From positions 930,001 through 994,000 of the forward strand of contig CAVVCY010000003.1 of the NCBI GenBank assembly GCA_963746905.1: 64,000 nt of DNA. The letters are read 5' to 3'. The position numbers and the translations under genes were made by a program. Shown in pieces: positions 1-10,214 of the stretch; the stretch's first letter is position 1; each line of letters begins with the position of its first letter. The notes under the pieces are model-generated. The model worked only from the letters and a program-made list of their open reading frames with translations, searched no databases and was not told where the DNA came from. The stretch is from JALYNX01 sp963746905 (GTDB taxonomy: Bacteria > Actinomycetota > Acidimicrobiia > Spongiisociales > ZC4RG35).

Positions 1-83
1 ACCAGATCGAGATCGACCCTGCCATCGCCGAGCGGGCCCGGACTGCCGTGACCCGGATGCTCGAAGTCGGCCGCCAGGACTAG
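1..83 (+). CDS. nadA: Quinolinate synthase, C-terminal end (partial)
   Basis: Only the last 26 codons are in the window, read in the frame that stops with TAG at 81-83. They end in an alpha-helical tail (ERARTAVTRMLEVG) of the kind that closes bacterial NadA proteins. The identification rests mainly on position: the next two genes are nadB and nadC, and nadA-nadB-nadC is the usual order of the de novo NAD operon. NadA condenses iminoaspartate with dihydroxyacetone phosphate to give quinolinate. The gap to nadB is 9 bases. The product is inferred, because no catalytic cysteine is visible in this fragment. Confidence 0.5.
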   Translation, partial: QIEIDPAIAERARTAVTRMLEVGRQD

Positions 84-92
84 AACTAACCG

Positions 93-1601
<1,509 letters not shown>

Positions 1602-1605
<4 letters not shown>

Positions 1606-2441
1606 TCGATCGTGCGGCGTATGTCGACCTGGTGGGGCGGGCCCTTGCAGAAGACCTGGGAGGGGTCGGCGACCTCACTACGGACGCCTGCATCCCCGAG
1701 GAGATGGAGGCCCACGCCGAGTTGGTCGCCCGTGCTGACGGCATCATCGCCGGGCTCGAGGTCGCCGAATATGTGTTCCACGCAATTGATCCGTCCACCG
1801 ATTTCTCACCCATGGTGTCGGACGGCCGTCAGGTGTTTGCAGGTCAGACCATCGCCGCCGTTGCAGGGCTGGCCAGATCCCTCCTTCGAGCTGAGAGGAC
1901 GGCGCTCAACATCGTCTGCCGGATGTCCGGGGTGGCCACCGCGACGGCTCGTTTCGTGGCTGCTGTCGAGGGAACGCGTGCCAGGATCAGCGATACCCGC
2001 AAGACGATGCCGGGCATGCGGCTGCTCGACAAGTACGCGGTCTCGATGGGAGGCGGCATCAACCACCGCCTCGGCCTGTACGACGCGGTCCTGATCAAGG
2101 ACAACCACATAGCCGCCGCTGGCGGTATCGAGTCGGCCGTGAGAGCGGGTCGGGAACGGGTTGGGCCCGACGTCACGATCGAGGTCGAGGTCGAAACGCT
2201 CGATCAGCTGAAGGTCGTGCTGGGCACAGACGCGGATCGGGTTCTTCTCGACAACATGGGTATCAAAACGCTTCGGCAGGCGGTCGAGATGACGGATGGC
2301 CGGCTGGTGACCGAGGCGTCAGGGGGGGTGACCCTCGAAAACGTCCGTTCGATCGCTATGACCGGGGTCGACGTGATCTCGGTGGGTTGGATCACCCACT
2401 CCGCCCCGCAACTGGACCTTGCCCTCGATTTCCTGACGTGA
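1602..2441 (+). CDS. nadC: Nicotinate-nucleotide pyrophosphorylase (carboxylating)
   Basis: NadC converts quinolinate and PRPP to nicotinate mononucleotide, CO2 and PPi. The 279-residue product matches the family length. Recognisable motifs are EDLGGVGDLTT near the N-terminus, RTALNIVCRMSG, DTRKTMPGMR with the substrate-binding Arg/Lys, GGGINHR, the IKDNH loop, and EVEVETLDQ followed by LLDNM and ASGG in the phosphate-binding barrel. The start is taken at GTG 1602, which overlaps the nadB stop by 4 bases. No earlier start makes sense, because upstream codons in this frame are out-of-frame nadB sequence. It completes the nadABC operon. Confidence 0.95.
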
Positions 2442-2467
2442 CACGACGCGCGTAATTTGGCGATCAC

Positions 2468-3458
2468 ATGAACAACGAACCAGTTCGGGTTGCCGTCACC
2501 GGCGCCGCGGGCCAGATCGGGTACAGCCTTCTGTTCAGGATCGCTGCCGGCGAGATGCTGGGCCCTGACCAGCCGATCAACCTTCAGATGCTCGAGATCA
2601 CGCCGGCGCTTGGCGCCCTCGAAGGCGTGGCCATGGAGCTCGACGACTGCGCGTTTCCTCTGCTGGCCGGGGTGACGATGACCGATGACCCGGAGTCGGC
2701 ATTCGAAGATGCCGACATCGCCCTCCTCGTGGGGGCCATGCCCCGCAAGGCGGGGATGGAGCGCTCCGACCTGCTTTCCGCCAACGGGGCGATCTTCACC
2801 GTCCAGGGGCGCGCCCTCGCAGCGGCGGCGAAACCTGACGTCAGATGTCCTGGTGGTGGGAAACCCGGCGAACACCAACGCTTTGATCGCTTTGAACAGC
2901 GCCCGAGGTCTCGATCCGAAGAGGTTCACCGCCATGACACGGCTGGATCACAACCGAGCGATCAGCCAACTGGCGGCGCGGGTCGGGCGGCCGGTGACTT
3001 CAGTGAAGAAGATGACGATCTGGGGGAACCACTCCTCGACCCAGTATCCGGACCTGTTTCACTGTGAGGTCGACGGAGAGCAGGCCTATGAACTGGTTGG
3101 AGACCACGCCTGGGTCAGCGATGTCTTCATCCCGACTGTGGCGGGTCGGGGGGCAGCAATTATCGCCGCCCGAGGTGCCTCGTCGGCTGGCTCGGCGGCA
3201 AACGCCGCGATTTCGCACATTCGTGACTGGGTGCTGGGAACCCCCGAAGGCGATTGGGTCTCGATGGGTGTCCCTTCCGACGGCTCATACGGGGTGCCGG
3301 AGGGTTTGGTCTCCTCGTCCCCTTGCGTCTGTCGGGATGGCAACTGGGAGGTCGTGACCGGGCTCGAGGTCGATGACTATTCGAGAGGCAAGATCGATGC
3401 ATCGGTGGCCGAACTCATCGAGGAGCGGGATGCGGTGAGGGAGCTCGGGTTGATCTGA
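2468..3458 (+). CDS. mdh: Malate dehydrogenase (one frameshift)
   Basis: Cytosolic NAD-dependent malate dehydrogenase of the TCA cycle, interconverting malate and oxaloacetate. The N-terminal half reads in the frame of ATG 2468, with the nucleotide-binding TGAAGQIG at residues 11-18 and the long-loop LQMLEI region. Around 2840-2847 one extra base shifts the frame. Downstream, VLVVGNPANTNA, the MTRLDHNRA catalytic Arg/Asp region and the WGNHSSTQ loop with the proton-accepting His follow in the other frame to the stop at 3458. The joined length is about 329 residues, as in actinobacterial type-1 Mdh. It is 26 bases after nadC and convergent with the TadE gene that ends at 3466. The indel is most likely an assembly error. 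Confidence 0.92.
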
Positions 3459-3465
3459 GCGAAGG

Positions 3466-3999
3466 TCAAGTGACGACAGCTGGTTCGACCCGGAAGACAG
3501 CATCCTCTTCCCACGTCACTGTGCCGTTCCACCACAAGAAGCCTGTTTTCCAAGCATGGTCGACAATGACCTTGACTCCTAGCCAATCGCGAGCCGAGCC
3601 ACCAGCCTCTCTGTCTGAGGGTGGCCAGGTTGCCTGGATTTCGAACCACTTGTTGTTGCATCGCAAGTCGACTGGATCGTCTCCGTTTTGACCCGGGCGA
3701 TACCGCTGACGACTGCCGCCTACTGCGCCGCTGGCATCTGACTCGTAGATCCAAAGCTCCTTCACCTCGTTGCCCGCTACGGCGTTCAGGGCTCCCGCCG
3801 CCGCCTCGATGATTCGGCAATCGGCTTCGGAATTGGTCCCGGCGGCGCTGCCAACGCGCCCGGCTTCCCGAACAGCCGATGTCATGGCGATGCGGTCGGC
3901 AAAACCGGTGCCCCACTCATAGGCGCCGAGGGCAAGCATCAGCATGAGCACTATCGCGAGAGCAAACTCGATCACCGCAGTGCCGCGTTCAAGGTGCAT
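3466..3999 (-). CDS. TadE-like pilus/surface assembly protein
   Basis: Small exported protein of the TadE type (177 residues). The first residues (MHLERGTAVIEFALA) carry the short basic leader, then the conserved Glu in a single hydrophobic helix (about residues 7-30), the usual TadE signature. The rest is a predicted extracellular domain with two cysteines. It is the last gene of a three-gene minus-strand operon, TadE-TadG-TadE. Its start overlaps the preceding TadG stop by 11 bases. TadE proteins are minor pseudopilins of Tad systems, but no ATPase or TadC is adjacent here. It probably relies on the locus at 23-29 kb or serves another surface function. Confidence 0.7.
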   Translation of the reverse strand: MHLERGTAVIEFALAIVLMLMLALGAYEWGTGFADRIAMTSAVREAGRVGSAAGTNSEADCRIIEAAAGALNAVAGNEVKELWIYESDASGAVGGSRQRYRPGQNGDDPVDLRCNNKWFEIQATWPPSDREAGGSARDWLGVKVIVDHAWKTGFLWWNGTVTWEEDAVFRVEPAVVT

Positions 4000-5407
4000 C
4001 TGGGATAAGCCTTACTGGATTGCCAATAACTCGGGCGCGCCAAGTTGTGCGTTCTGTTGGCAGGCTCAAGTCGAGTTCCATCTTCCAAAAACAGTCGGAC
4101 CCGCACATATCCACCGGATCGTCAGGAAGATCGATGACGGCCACGATCCATTGTTCGTTGTAGACCCGAGGATCGCTGCCGAGAGAGGTGTCGGTGGTCT
4201 GCCAACGGCACTGCCCGGAGCCACCCTTAGCCGGGTTTTCGACGGTCAAGTCGTGATTCCACACCGTCCAGCTGCAGAAGGGGGTTCCACCTGTGGGTGA
4301 AATGACTGACATCCAGGAGTTGTCATCGGCGTCGCCTGGATCGTAGAACTGAAGCTCGAGTTTCTTCCCGGCGTGGATGTCGTCGATCTCTGCGAGATAG
4401 AGCTGGCTGTTTTGGACCAGGTCGTTGGTCCAGATTGACATGTCATTGATTCCGAAGACGCGGGGTGTGGCGCCACTGCCAACGTTGGCCATGACCGAGT
4501 AGTGGTTACTGGCGATCCCTTGACCGCTGGTCGTCACTTGAAGAACGTATATCCCCGGAATCAGAGACCCAGACACTTCCTGGCCGCAGAAGTTGTCCCA
4601 ATCGTCCTGAGGGCCCTCACCGGGTCCATAGGACTGGGAACAGATGAGAGGGTTGTCCGTCGGGTCGAGGGGGGTGGTGTCCACCATGTGCAGTGAGTAG
4701 TTGGTCGTCGGCTCCGGGCCGTTGCCAATCTTGAAGTCCCCGGTCCCTTGATCTTGTGGGCGCGCGAAAAAGCCAGGGTCATACAGGTCGACGTCCAGGT
4801 TGCTGGACCCCGAGAACACCTCGATCCCGTAGTAGTACCCGGCGTAGGCCCCGCCACGATTGAAGTCGGTGTTAGAAGACTGACATGCCGTGCCTCCGGC
4901 GTTCGGCACCCGGCATCGGGTGGAGTACGGATCTCCATGCTCCTTGTGGATGAATTGCGATGAGATCGCGGCCCACGAATCACCGACGCTGGGGCAGCCG
5001 AAGCAGTTGTTGGGATTGCCCAACGGTATCGGTTTGATGTATTCCGCAGTCGCCTGTCTCGTGACATTGAAATGGTCGAAACCGAGAACCTTCAGGAAGA
5101 GCGAAGGTACCTCAGCCCGCAACTCGGCGTGCAGCTTGTTGTCCGCCAGTGGAGTCACAGTCAGACCGGCGGGGTCAAATCCGTTGGCCGTGGTGGCAGC
5201 CTCGGCATCTAGTGTCGCCTGGACGATGAATCCAGGGAGATTGACGACTCCGGCGAGAGCGGCGGAATCAACCGCTTTCTGCGCCCTCGTGGTATTCAGA
5301 TACAGCCACCCAAGATCCGTAGCGAAACCGGCCATCCCGATCAAGAGCACCAGGGTGATCGCCAGCCATACCAGCGCGATGCCCTTGTCCTCCTTGATGC
5401 GCTTCAT
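3989..5407 (-). CDS. Large TadG-like exported protein (paralogue 1)
   Basis: Product of 472 residues starting at MKRIKEDKG. This ATG overlaps the upstream TadE stop as ATGA and is preferred over an upstream start 21 codons earlier. The N-terminus has one hydrophobic segment (about residues 10-32) in a TadG-like context (DLGWLYLNTTRAQKAVDSAALAG), the so-called Flp/TadG N-terminal domain. It is followed by a beta-rich extracellular region of about 400 residues with several cysteines. It is clearly paralogous to the protein at 7412-8911: shared blocks are GDPYSTRC/GDAYTSHC, YYYGIEV/YLYGIEK, GIYVLQV/GIYVLQI and a C-terminal TTWRA..IGNP. The biochemical function is unknown; a surface or appendage-tip role is inferred. 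Confidence 0.7.
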   Translation of the reverse strand: MKRIKEDKGIALVWLAITLVLLIGMAGFATDLGWLYLNTTRAQKAVDSAALAGVVNLPGFIVQATLDAEAATTANGFDPAGLTVTPLADNKLHAELRAEVPSLFLKVLGFDHFNVTRQATAEYIKPIPLGNPNNCFGCPSVGDSWAAISSQFIHKEHGDPYSTRCRVPNAGGTACQSSNTDFNRGGAYAGYYYGIEVFSGSSNLDVDLYDPGFFARPQDQGTGDFKIGNGPEPTTNYSLHMVDTTPLDPTDNPLICSQSYGPGEGPQDDWDNFCGQEVSGSLIPGIYVLQVTTSGQGIASNHYSVMANVGSGATPRVFGINDMSIWTNDLVQNSQLYLAEIDDIHAGKKLELQFYDPGDADDNSWMSVISPTGGTPFCSWTVWNHDLTVENPAKGGSGQCRWQTTDTSLGSDPRVYNEQWIVAVIDLPDDPVDMCGSDCFWKMELDLSLPTERTTWRARVIGNPVRLIPDAP

Positions 5408-5953
5408 TCGAAGGCCTCCGGTTCGAGTCTCTGGAGGGCCGTCCGACTTACATTCATGGTCCCGCGCCAAGGCGGGAGCCCGGTGACCCAGTCGTGGGTG
5501 GTTTCGATGGTGACGCCAAGGATGTCCAGCTTGGTGCTCGGTCCAACGTTCACCTGGCGGTCGACGCTAGGCCAGCTCGCGACACCGGGCCCAGTTACGG
5601 TCCAATCGTCGCAATCCTGTCGCGTTCCCTGAGTTGAGTGTCCAAGTGCTGATCGTGTTCGCCTCGGGATCTCCGGTGGCTTCGCTGGCTTTGAAAATGT
5701 GGATATCGACGCCTCCGATATCCGAAGCGCCAAACCCGGCGACGATGCTTTGGATTAGCAAGCAATCGGCGTCTGGGTCATTCCCGGCGAGAGCACCGAC
5801 CCGAGCCGCGTCACGCGCCGTGAAAGACACCGTGAGCAGATCCTTGAATGCGAGTCCCAACTCGAGAAGGCTCACTGTCAACAGGATCATCAACGGGAAG
5901 ATCAGCGCGGTCTCTACCAGCGTCGCACCGCGGTTCTTTTCTCCCTTGCCCAT
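5404..5953 (-). CDS. TadE-like protein (one frameshift)
   Basis: First gene of the three-gene TadE-TadG-TadE operon. MGKGEKNRGATLVETALIFP gives the TadE leader with the conserved Glu, then one transmembrane helix (about residues 15-37) and a FTARDAARVGALAGND stretch typical of TadE. The first frame ends in nonsense after NSGNATG. With one base removed near 5616-5617, the protein continues as DCDDWTVTGPGVASW to TTHDWVTGLPPW and ends at 5404, overlapping the next start (ATGA). The continuation resembles the C-termini of the TadE proteins at 8908-10034 (FTHNWLTGYF), which supports the join. Joined length is about 182 residues. Confidence 0.65.
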
Positions 5954-5972
5954 TTCTTGCCCCTTGATGTGA

Positions 5973-5989
5973 CACGGCCACCAGCCGTG
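5973..5989. promoter_or_regulatory. Inverted repeat in leader of TadE/TadG operon A
   Basis: CACGGC and GCCGTG (6 bp each, 5-base loop) lie 20 bases upstream of the ATG at 5953, inside the 117-base gap before the SCP2 gene. It could be a leader hairpin or an operator for the minus-strand operon. No T-run follows on either side, so it is not a typical terminator. No binding protein can be named. Confidence 0.3.
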
Positions 5990-6070
5990 GTCACTGACTC
6001 AACATTATCCGGCCCACGGGGCTTAGTATCCAGGGACCCCCTCGTTTTTACGCGAACTGACTAGTCGGTG

Positions 6071-6454
6071 TCAGTAGTCGACGTCGAGATCCACCGTCGC
6101 CAGGTTCCACTGCTGGATCGCCGACTGGTGCATCATCAATTTTGCGAGATTGCCCGAGACCTTGACCTTGCCGGTCATGAAAGCGGTTTGGGTGTTCAGC
6201 TCGCCCTTGGAGATGGCAGTTGCGGTGTCATAGGTCTGCCGCACCGTGACGTCAGGGTTTTCCAGTGTTCCAACCGCCATCGTTGAGTTGCCGCCACTCG
6301 ACTTCAGGTAATAGGCGGAGTCGCCGTCCGGGCCATCGCTGACCTCGAATTGGATTCCGAGTTCGGCCGATCCAATGGCGTTCTTGAATCCCGGGTGCTG
6401 GCTGAGGGCGGCGGTTACCTCCGAGGCCCACTCTTCACTGAGGAACTTGGACAA
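6071..6454 (-). CDS. SCP2 sterol-binding-domain protein
   Basis: A 127-residue single-domain protein of the SCP2 (sterol carrier protein 2) superfamily. The family forms a hydrophobic tunnel that binds lipids or fatty acyl-CoA. The visible pattern is typical: N-terminal helices (EEWASEVTAALSQHPGF), a beta-sheet core, then PDVTVRQTYDTATAISKGELNTQTAFMTGKVKV, where the LNTQTAFMTGKVKVSG stretch is the family hallmark, and a C-terminal helix. The start is TTG 6454, with AAGGAG nine bases upstream. It lies alone between the TadE operon and the DapA-like gene, all on the minus strand. Ligand and cellular role are not indicated by the context. Confidence 0.85.
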   Translation of the reverse strand: MSKFLSEEWASEVTAALSQHPGFKNAIGSAELGIQFEVSDGPDGDSAYYLKSSGGNSTMAVGTLENPDVTVRQTYDTATAISKGELNTQTAFMTGKVKVSGNLAKLMMHQSAIQQWNLATVDLDVDY

Positions 6455-6530
6455 AGACTGTCTCCTTGATGGTCTGGAAACGTGGATCGTACTAGTCAGG
6501 CAGACTTTGACTACAGGTTCGCTTCAACCA

Positions 6531-7382
6531 TCAGATGAGTTTGGCGATCGAAGTCTCCGCTCCACGGGAGAGCCGGGTGAGCGGCTCCCGCGGATATCCG
6601 GGGTCGAGACCCGCGGCCTTGGCCGCCGCCTTGACCCCCGGGATCCCATGGGCTTCGACGTCGGCGCTCACCGAGCTGAGGCGCTTCTGAAGTCGGCGGG
6701 CCGTCGCCGGGCTCTCCTTGGCGGCCGCCATGACCCGGAGGACCAGTTCCGGCAGATAGTTGCCTGATCCGGTGATTGCCCCATAGCAACCGACCGCCAT
6801 GGCCGCGGTCAGCGCCCTGGAGGATCCTGAGTAGAGGGTGAAGCCCGGTGGCGTGGCGTCGATGATCGACTGGAGACGAACCACGTCCCCGCCCGAATCT
6901 TTCATGCCCACCACGTTCTCGTGGCGTGAGATTCGCCATACGAGCTCGATCGGCAGGTTGTAACCCGTCACCCCAGGCACCGAATAGATGAAGACCGGAA
7001 GCGGAGATGCGTCCGCAATCGTTCGGTAGAACCTGAGCACGGCTTCGTCACGCCCTCGGGCCATGGTGGTCGGGGTCATCACCAGGATGCTGTCGGCTTG
7101 TGCGTCCGCCGCCTCCTGGACCTGGCGCATCGCCACCCGTGTCGACTCGGCCGAGATGCCGACCATGAAATGGGCTTTGCGTCTTCGCCCGGTCTTGACC
7201 AGCCGGCTCCGCTCTCCAGGCTCGAGATAGGGCCCCTCGCCGTTGGACCCGCCGATCACGAATCCACGGATGCCGAGCTCGGAGAGCACCCGAAGGTTGT
7301 GGGTGTGCGCCTTGATGTCGACCTCGCCGCTTCTGGAGAAAGGCGTTATCAGCGCGGGCATGTACTCAGGAGGAGGCAACAT
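6531..7382 (-). CDS. DapA-family (dihydrodipicolinate synthase-like) aldolase/lyase
   Basis: 283-residue class-I aldolase of the DHDPS/N-acetylneuraminate lyase family, a TIM barrel forming a Schiff base with a 2-oxo acid. Lys161 (in GMKDSGGD) and Tyr133 (FIYSVPG) fall at the same numbers as the catalytic residues of E. coli DapA. The first active-site loop is GGSNGEG rather than the GTTGE of true DapA. That, with the isolated position outside any lysine operon, argues for a catabolic 2-keto-acid aldolase or dehydratase rather than lysine synthesis. The start at ATG 7382 matches the family N-terminus (PALITPF); the in-frame ATG at 7361 is an alternative. The exact substrate is not determinable. 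Confidence 0.8.
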   Translation of the reverse strand: MLPPPEYMPALITPFSRSGEVDIKAHTHNLRVLSELGIRGFVIGGSNGEGPYLEPGERSRLVKTGRRRKAHFMVGISAESTRVAMRQVQEAADAQADSILVMTPTTMARGRDEAVLRFYRTIADASPLPVFIYSVPGVTGYNLPIELVWRISRHENVVGMKDSGGDVVRLQSIIDATPPGFTLYSGSSRALTAAMAVGCYGAITGSGNYLPELVLRVMAAAKESPATARRLQKRLSSVSADVEAHGIPGVKAAAKAAGLDPGYPREPLTRLSRGAETSIAKLI

Positions 7383-7411
7383 GCCGACAGGGTAAACCTG
7401 GATGGCCGCGG

Positions 7412-8911
7412 TCAGTCGATGAGGTGGATCGGGTTCCCGATCATGTACGCCCGCCAGGTGGTGGTGTCGTTCACCGCTGATGGGTAGGCGTACTTCATGT
7501 TCCACCAACAAGTGGAGCAGGAATAGGTTGCGGGCAGATCCATCTCGAATTTGAGCCAGCGCCCGTTGTACTCACCCGGTGTCACTGTTTCCTGGCAGTC
7601 GGATCCGCTCGAGATCGTTTGCTGCAGGTTCCAGGACTGACTTGGATTGTCTCGGCTGTAGATCCGGCATTGACCGTCATTGAACGTGGTCCCGGAGGGA
7701 TCGACCACCTGCAGAGTGCCGTTGGCCGCCGACTCGCCGGCGTCGTACAACTCCACCACGAAAGTCTTGCCGTGGTAGTAGGTGGGCACTTCGGCCAGGT
7801 AAAAGGCGGTGGTGGTGCCACTGGCATTGTTGTAGATCGAGAAGTCGCCGAGGGCGAAGAGCTTGGCCCCGTTGTTGTTGGCTCTGATCGAATAGCGATT
7901 CAGCCCGGCTCGGTCGACCGTGTTGCCGGGGTCTTGTACAGCGATCTGAAGGACATAGATACCCGAGCCGTTCTGAGTCCAGCAAGCGCTCCCAGTCGGG
8001 CTGGCCCAGGTGTAGGCGGCCGCAGGCAGCACTTGCCCGGTGGGGGTCAGGGTGGCCGAACACAAGGGGGCGCCGTTGTCCGAGAGGTCGAGTGGTGTCG
8101 GGTCCGGGGCGTAGAGCCTGACGATCATGGTCGGCCCACACGTCGCCGCCGTGCTTGGGGTCCAGTCCTCGCAACCACGGTCACCGGTGCGGATGGTGTC
8201 ACTGGTGGGATTGCCCCCTGAGGTGTTGTAGAACCTGAGATCGAGACCCTGGATTGTGAAGCTGCCTGTCCCTTTCTCGATGCCGTAGAGGTAGCCGGTG
8301 GGGCGAGCGATAGAGTTCGCGGTACATGTAGGGACGTCCGAGCTTCCCCGGCAGTGCGACGTATAGGCATCACCCATGGTGGTGTCGGTGAACCATCCGT
8401 GGATGTTGGCCCAGAAGTTGGCCTGCCCGGTGCAGCCAGGCTGGGTCGGATCGCAGTTGTTGCCGAACTGGCCGGCCGGGCTCCCCAATTTCAACGGAGG
8501 GATGTACTCGGCGATCGCGGAACGCCGGATGGTCATCGTGTTGAACCCGAAGATCTGGGCGAAGAAAGTGCGGACGGTATCCCGGACGGTTACCTGGAGT
8601 TGATTGGACTCGCCAGCTACGACTGCCGGGGTCACATCGGTCAAGGCGAGGGTGTCGTCGTAGCCATTCTGGAGGGCGATGGAGCGAGCGGTGCTGATGG
8701 CGGTTCCGGATTGGCTGGGAAGCCAGACAACACCACCGAGGGCGCCGGCGTCGGCTGCTCGCTGCACCCTGCTCGCGTTGAGGTAGAACCAGGCAAGGTC
8801 GGTGCCGAACGCTGCCATCCCGAGCAGCACGACCATCGACATGGCGACCAGGACCATGGCTGCCCCGGATTCTTTGCTCTTTGCTTTTGCTATGACTTTG
8901 GAAATCTTCAT
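7412..8911 (-). CDS. Large TadG-like exported protein (paralogue 2)
   Basis: 499-residue exported protein. After a basic leader (MKISKVIAKAKSKESGAAM) there is one hydrophobic helix (about residues 18-40) and a TadG-type segment, DLAWFYLNASRVQRAADAGALGG. A long extracellular, Cys-containing, beta-rich region follows. It aligns in order with the protein at 3989-5407, sharing GIYVLQI, FYLAEV..YHGKTFVVELYD, paired Cys near the C-terminus (CSTCWWNMKY) and TTWRAYMIGNPIHL. It is the third gene of a TadE-TadE-TadG operon, with an ATGA overlap at 8908-8911. The function of the C-terminal domain is unknown; it resembles small jelly-roll ligand-binding modules only in composition. Confidence 0.7.
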   Translation of the reverse strand: MKISKVIAKAKSKESGAAMVLVAMSMVVLLGMAAFGTDLAWFYLNASRVQRAADAGALGGVVWLPSQSGTAISTARSIALQNGYDDTLALTDVTPAVVAGESNQLQVTVRDTVRTFFAQIFGFNTMTIRRSAIAEYIPPLKLGSPAGQFGNNCDPTQPGCTGQANFWANIHGWFTDTTMGDAYTSHCRGSSDVPTCTANSIARPTGYLYGIEKGTGSFTIQGLDLRFYNTSGGNPTSDTIRTGDRGCEDWTPSTAATCGPTMIVRLYAPDPTPLDLSDNGAPLCSATLTPTGQVLPAAAYTWASPTGSACWTQNGSGIYVLQIAVQDPGNTVDRAGLNRYSIRANNNGAKLFALGDFSIYNNASGTTTAFYLAEVPTYYHGKTFVVELYDAGESAANGTLQVVDPSGTTFNDGQCRIYSRDNPSQSWNLQQTISSGSDCQETVTPGEYNGRWLKFEMDLPATYSCSTCWWNMKYAYPSAVNDTTTWRAYMIGNPIHLID

Positions 8912-9459
8912 TGGGTGCCTCGGGTGTCCGGCTCGATCTGCATGACCGCCGTTTCAGTCCAGTTGATGGTGGGGAACGGGAAAAGGCCCGTGATGTCATC
9001 GTGTGAGAAGGTGACTTCGACTCCAAGGACGTCGAAGGTGGGTGGCACCCGGTCGCGGGTGGATGCAGCCCATGGACAGCCGTTGTCACACCCGAGGTTG
9101 GTCACGGGTGAGTCGCAGGCTGGTGCCGCGGTGGGCGAATAGACATTGATCGAACCGACGATTGGGTTGCCGTTGGCGTCGGCCTTGAAGATCCGAACTT
9201 CCTCGAGATCGCCGAAGGTGAGGTTGCAGGCTGACTCTTCGACTGCGGCGAGGATGAGGTCGTCGGCATCGATCCCGCCTTGATCGAAGTTCGCGGCCGC
9301 GCCGCCGGTTCTGGCCCCCTCTCGTGCCGAGTTGGTCACGGTGAGATAGTCGACCACGAGGAATCCGACCTCACTGAGGCCGATGGCAAGCATGATGAGT
9401 AGGGGAAGCAGTATCCCCACCTCGACCAGACTCGCGCCGCGCTCTTTCCGGGCTCTCAT
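8908..9459 (-). CDS. TadE-like protein
   Basis: 183 residues. The leader MRARKERGASLVEVGILLP has the conserved Glu at the start of a single transmembrane helix, followed by the NSAREGARTGG segment seen in TadE proteins. The extracellular part contains five cysteines. It ends FSHDDITGLFPFPTINWTETAVMQIEPD, similar to its neighbours and to the frameshifted TadE at 5404-5953. It is translationally coupled on both sides (ATGA overlaps at 9456-9459 and 8908-8911), so it is expected in stoichiometric balance with the large TadG-like protein. Confidence 0.7.
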   Translation of the reverse strand: MRARKERGASLVEVGILLPLLIMLAIGLSEVGFLVVDYLTVTNSAREGARTGGAAANFDQGGIDADDLILAAVEESACNLTFGDLEEVRIFKADANGNPIVGSINVYSPTAAPACDSPVTNLGCDNGCPWAASTRDRVPPTFDVLGVEVTFSHDDITGLFPFPTINWTETAVMQIEPDTRGTQ

Positions 9460-10034
9460 GAGGCTCCGAACACTTGGGGCTCGACCTGGAAGTCAGTGGA
9501 AGTCGTGAAGTCACTCGAGGGAACGAAATAGCCGGTCAGCCAGTTGTGGGTGAAGCGGACCTCGACTCCGATTCGGTCGGTGGTCGGCGCTTCGATATCG
9601 CGATCGGCGGGATCCCAGACGGGCACGACGTAGGTGAGGCGATAAGGCTCAGGGCAAGGTGTCCAGTCACAGCAACCGGGGAGTGCTGGGTCACCAGGTG
9701 GTGGAGCGCTGCCACAGCCAGTACCCGGCGCGTAGCTGTACAGGGTCGACTCACCCGTGGGAGCCTCGAAGACGCGAACTCTTATACCCGAGGCGATCCC
9801 CGCAGGAGAGAGGGTTCGCTCGACGTCGCGCAAGATCTGAATGTCGGCACGGGGGTCATCGCCGTAGGTGGCGCCGGCGCGTGCCCCTTCTCGGGCGGCA
9901 TGACTAACCGAAAGCCAGTCTTTGAAGGCAAGCCCGAACTCGACGATGGCGAACATCGAAATGAAGAGGAGCCCATAGACGATCGCCGCTTCGACGATGG
10001 TCGCTCCCCGTTCTTTGTCTCCTCGAATATTCAT
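9456..10034 (-). CDS. TadE-like protein, first gene of operon B
   Basis: 192 residues. MNIRGDKERGATIVEAAIVYG shows the TadE leader with its Glu, then one hydrophobic helix and the SHAAREGARAGATYGDDPRAD segment. The C-terminal half has a cluster of cysteines (GCCDWTPC) and ends with FTHNWLTGYFVPSSDF. It leads the TadE-TadE-TadG operon. The 180 bases upstream (10035-10214), before the end of sdhB, hold no other gene and presumably carry the promoter. Paralogous to the other TadE genes in the window, suggesting module duplication. Confidence 0.7.
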   Translation of the reverse strand: MNIRGDKERGATIVEAAIVYGLLFISMFAIVEFGLAFKDWLSVSHAAREGARAGATYGDDPRADIQILRDVERTLSPAGIASGIRVRVFEAPTGESTLYSYAPGTGCGSAPPPGDPALPGCCDWTPCPEPYRLTYVVPVWDPADRDIEAPTTDRIGVEVRFTHNWLTGYFVPSSDFTTSTDFQVEPQVFGAS

Positions 10035-10214
10035 GGCGTTTGGAATCCCTAGTTATCGGTCGTGGGCGGCGCGAACTGAAGTACAAAAAGCAGTGATGGC
10101 GATGCGCAATTCGGGTGTGACCGCGAGCTACGCAGAGTGGTTACGTGGCCCAACAGTACGGCATTCAGAAACCTGTGCAACGGGTCTAGTGACCCATCTC
10201 ATCGCAAAGGAGAG

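Noticed and set aside
6493..6513. TAGTCA/TGACTA inverted repeat between the SCP2 and DapA-like genes
   Set aside because: Short stem with a 9-base loop, no T-run and no promoter context; too weak to call a terminator or operator.
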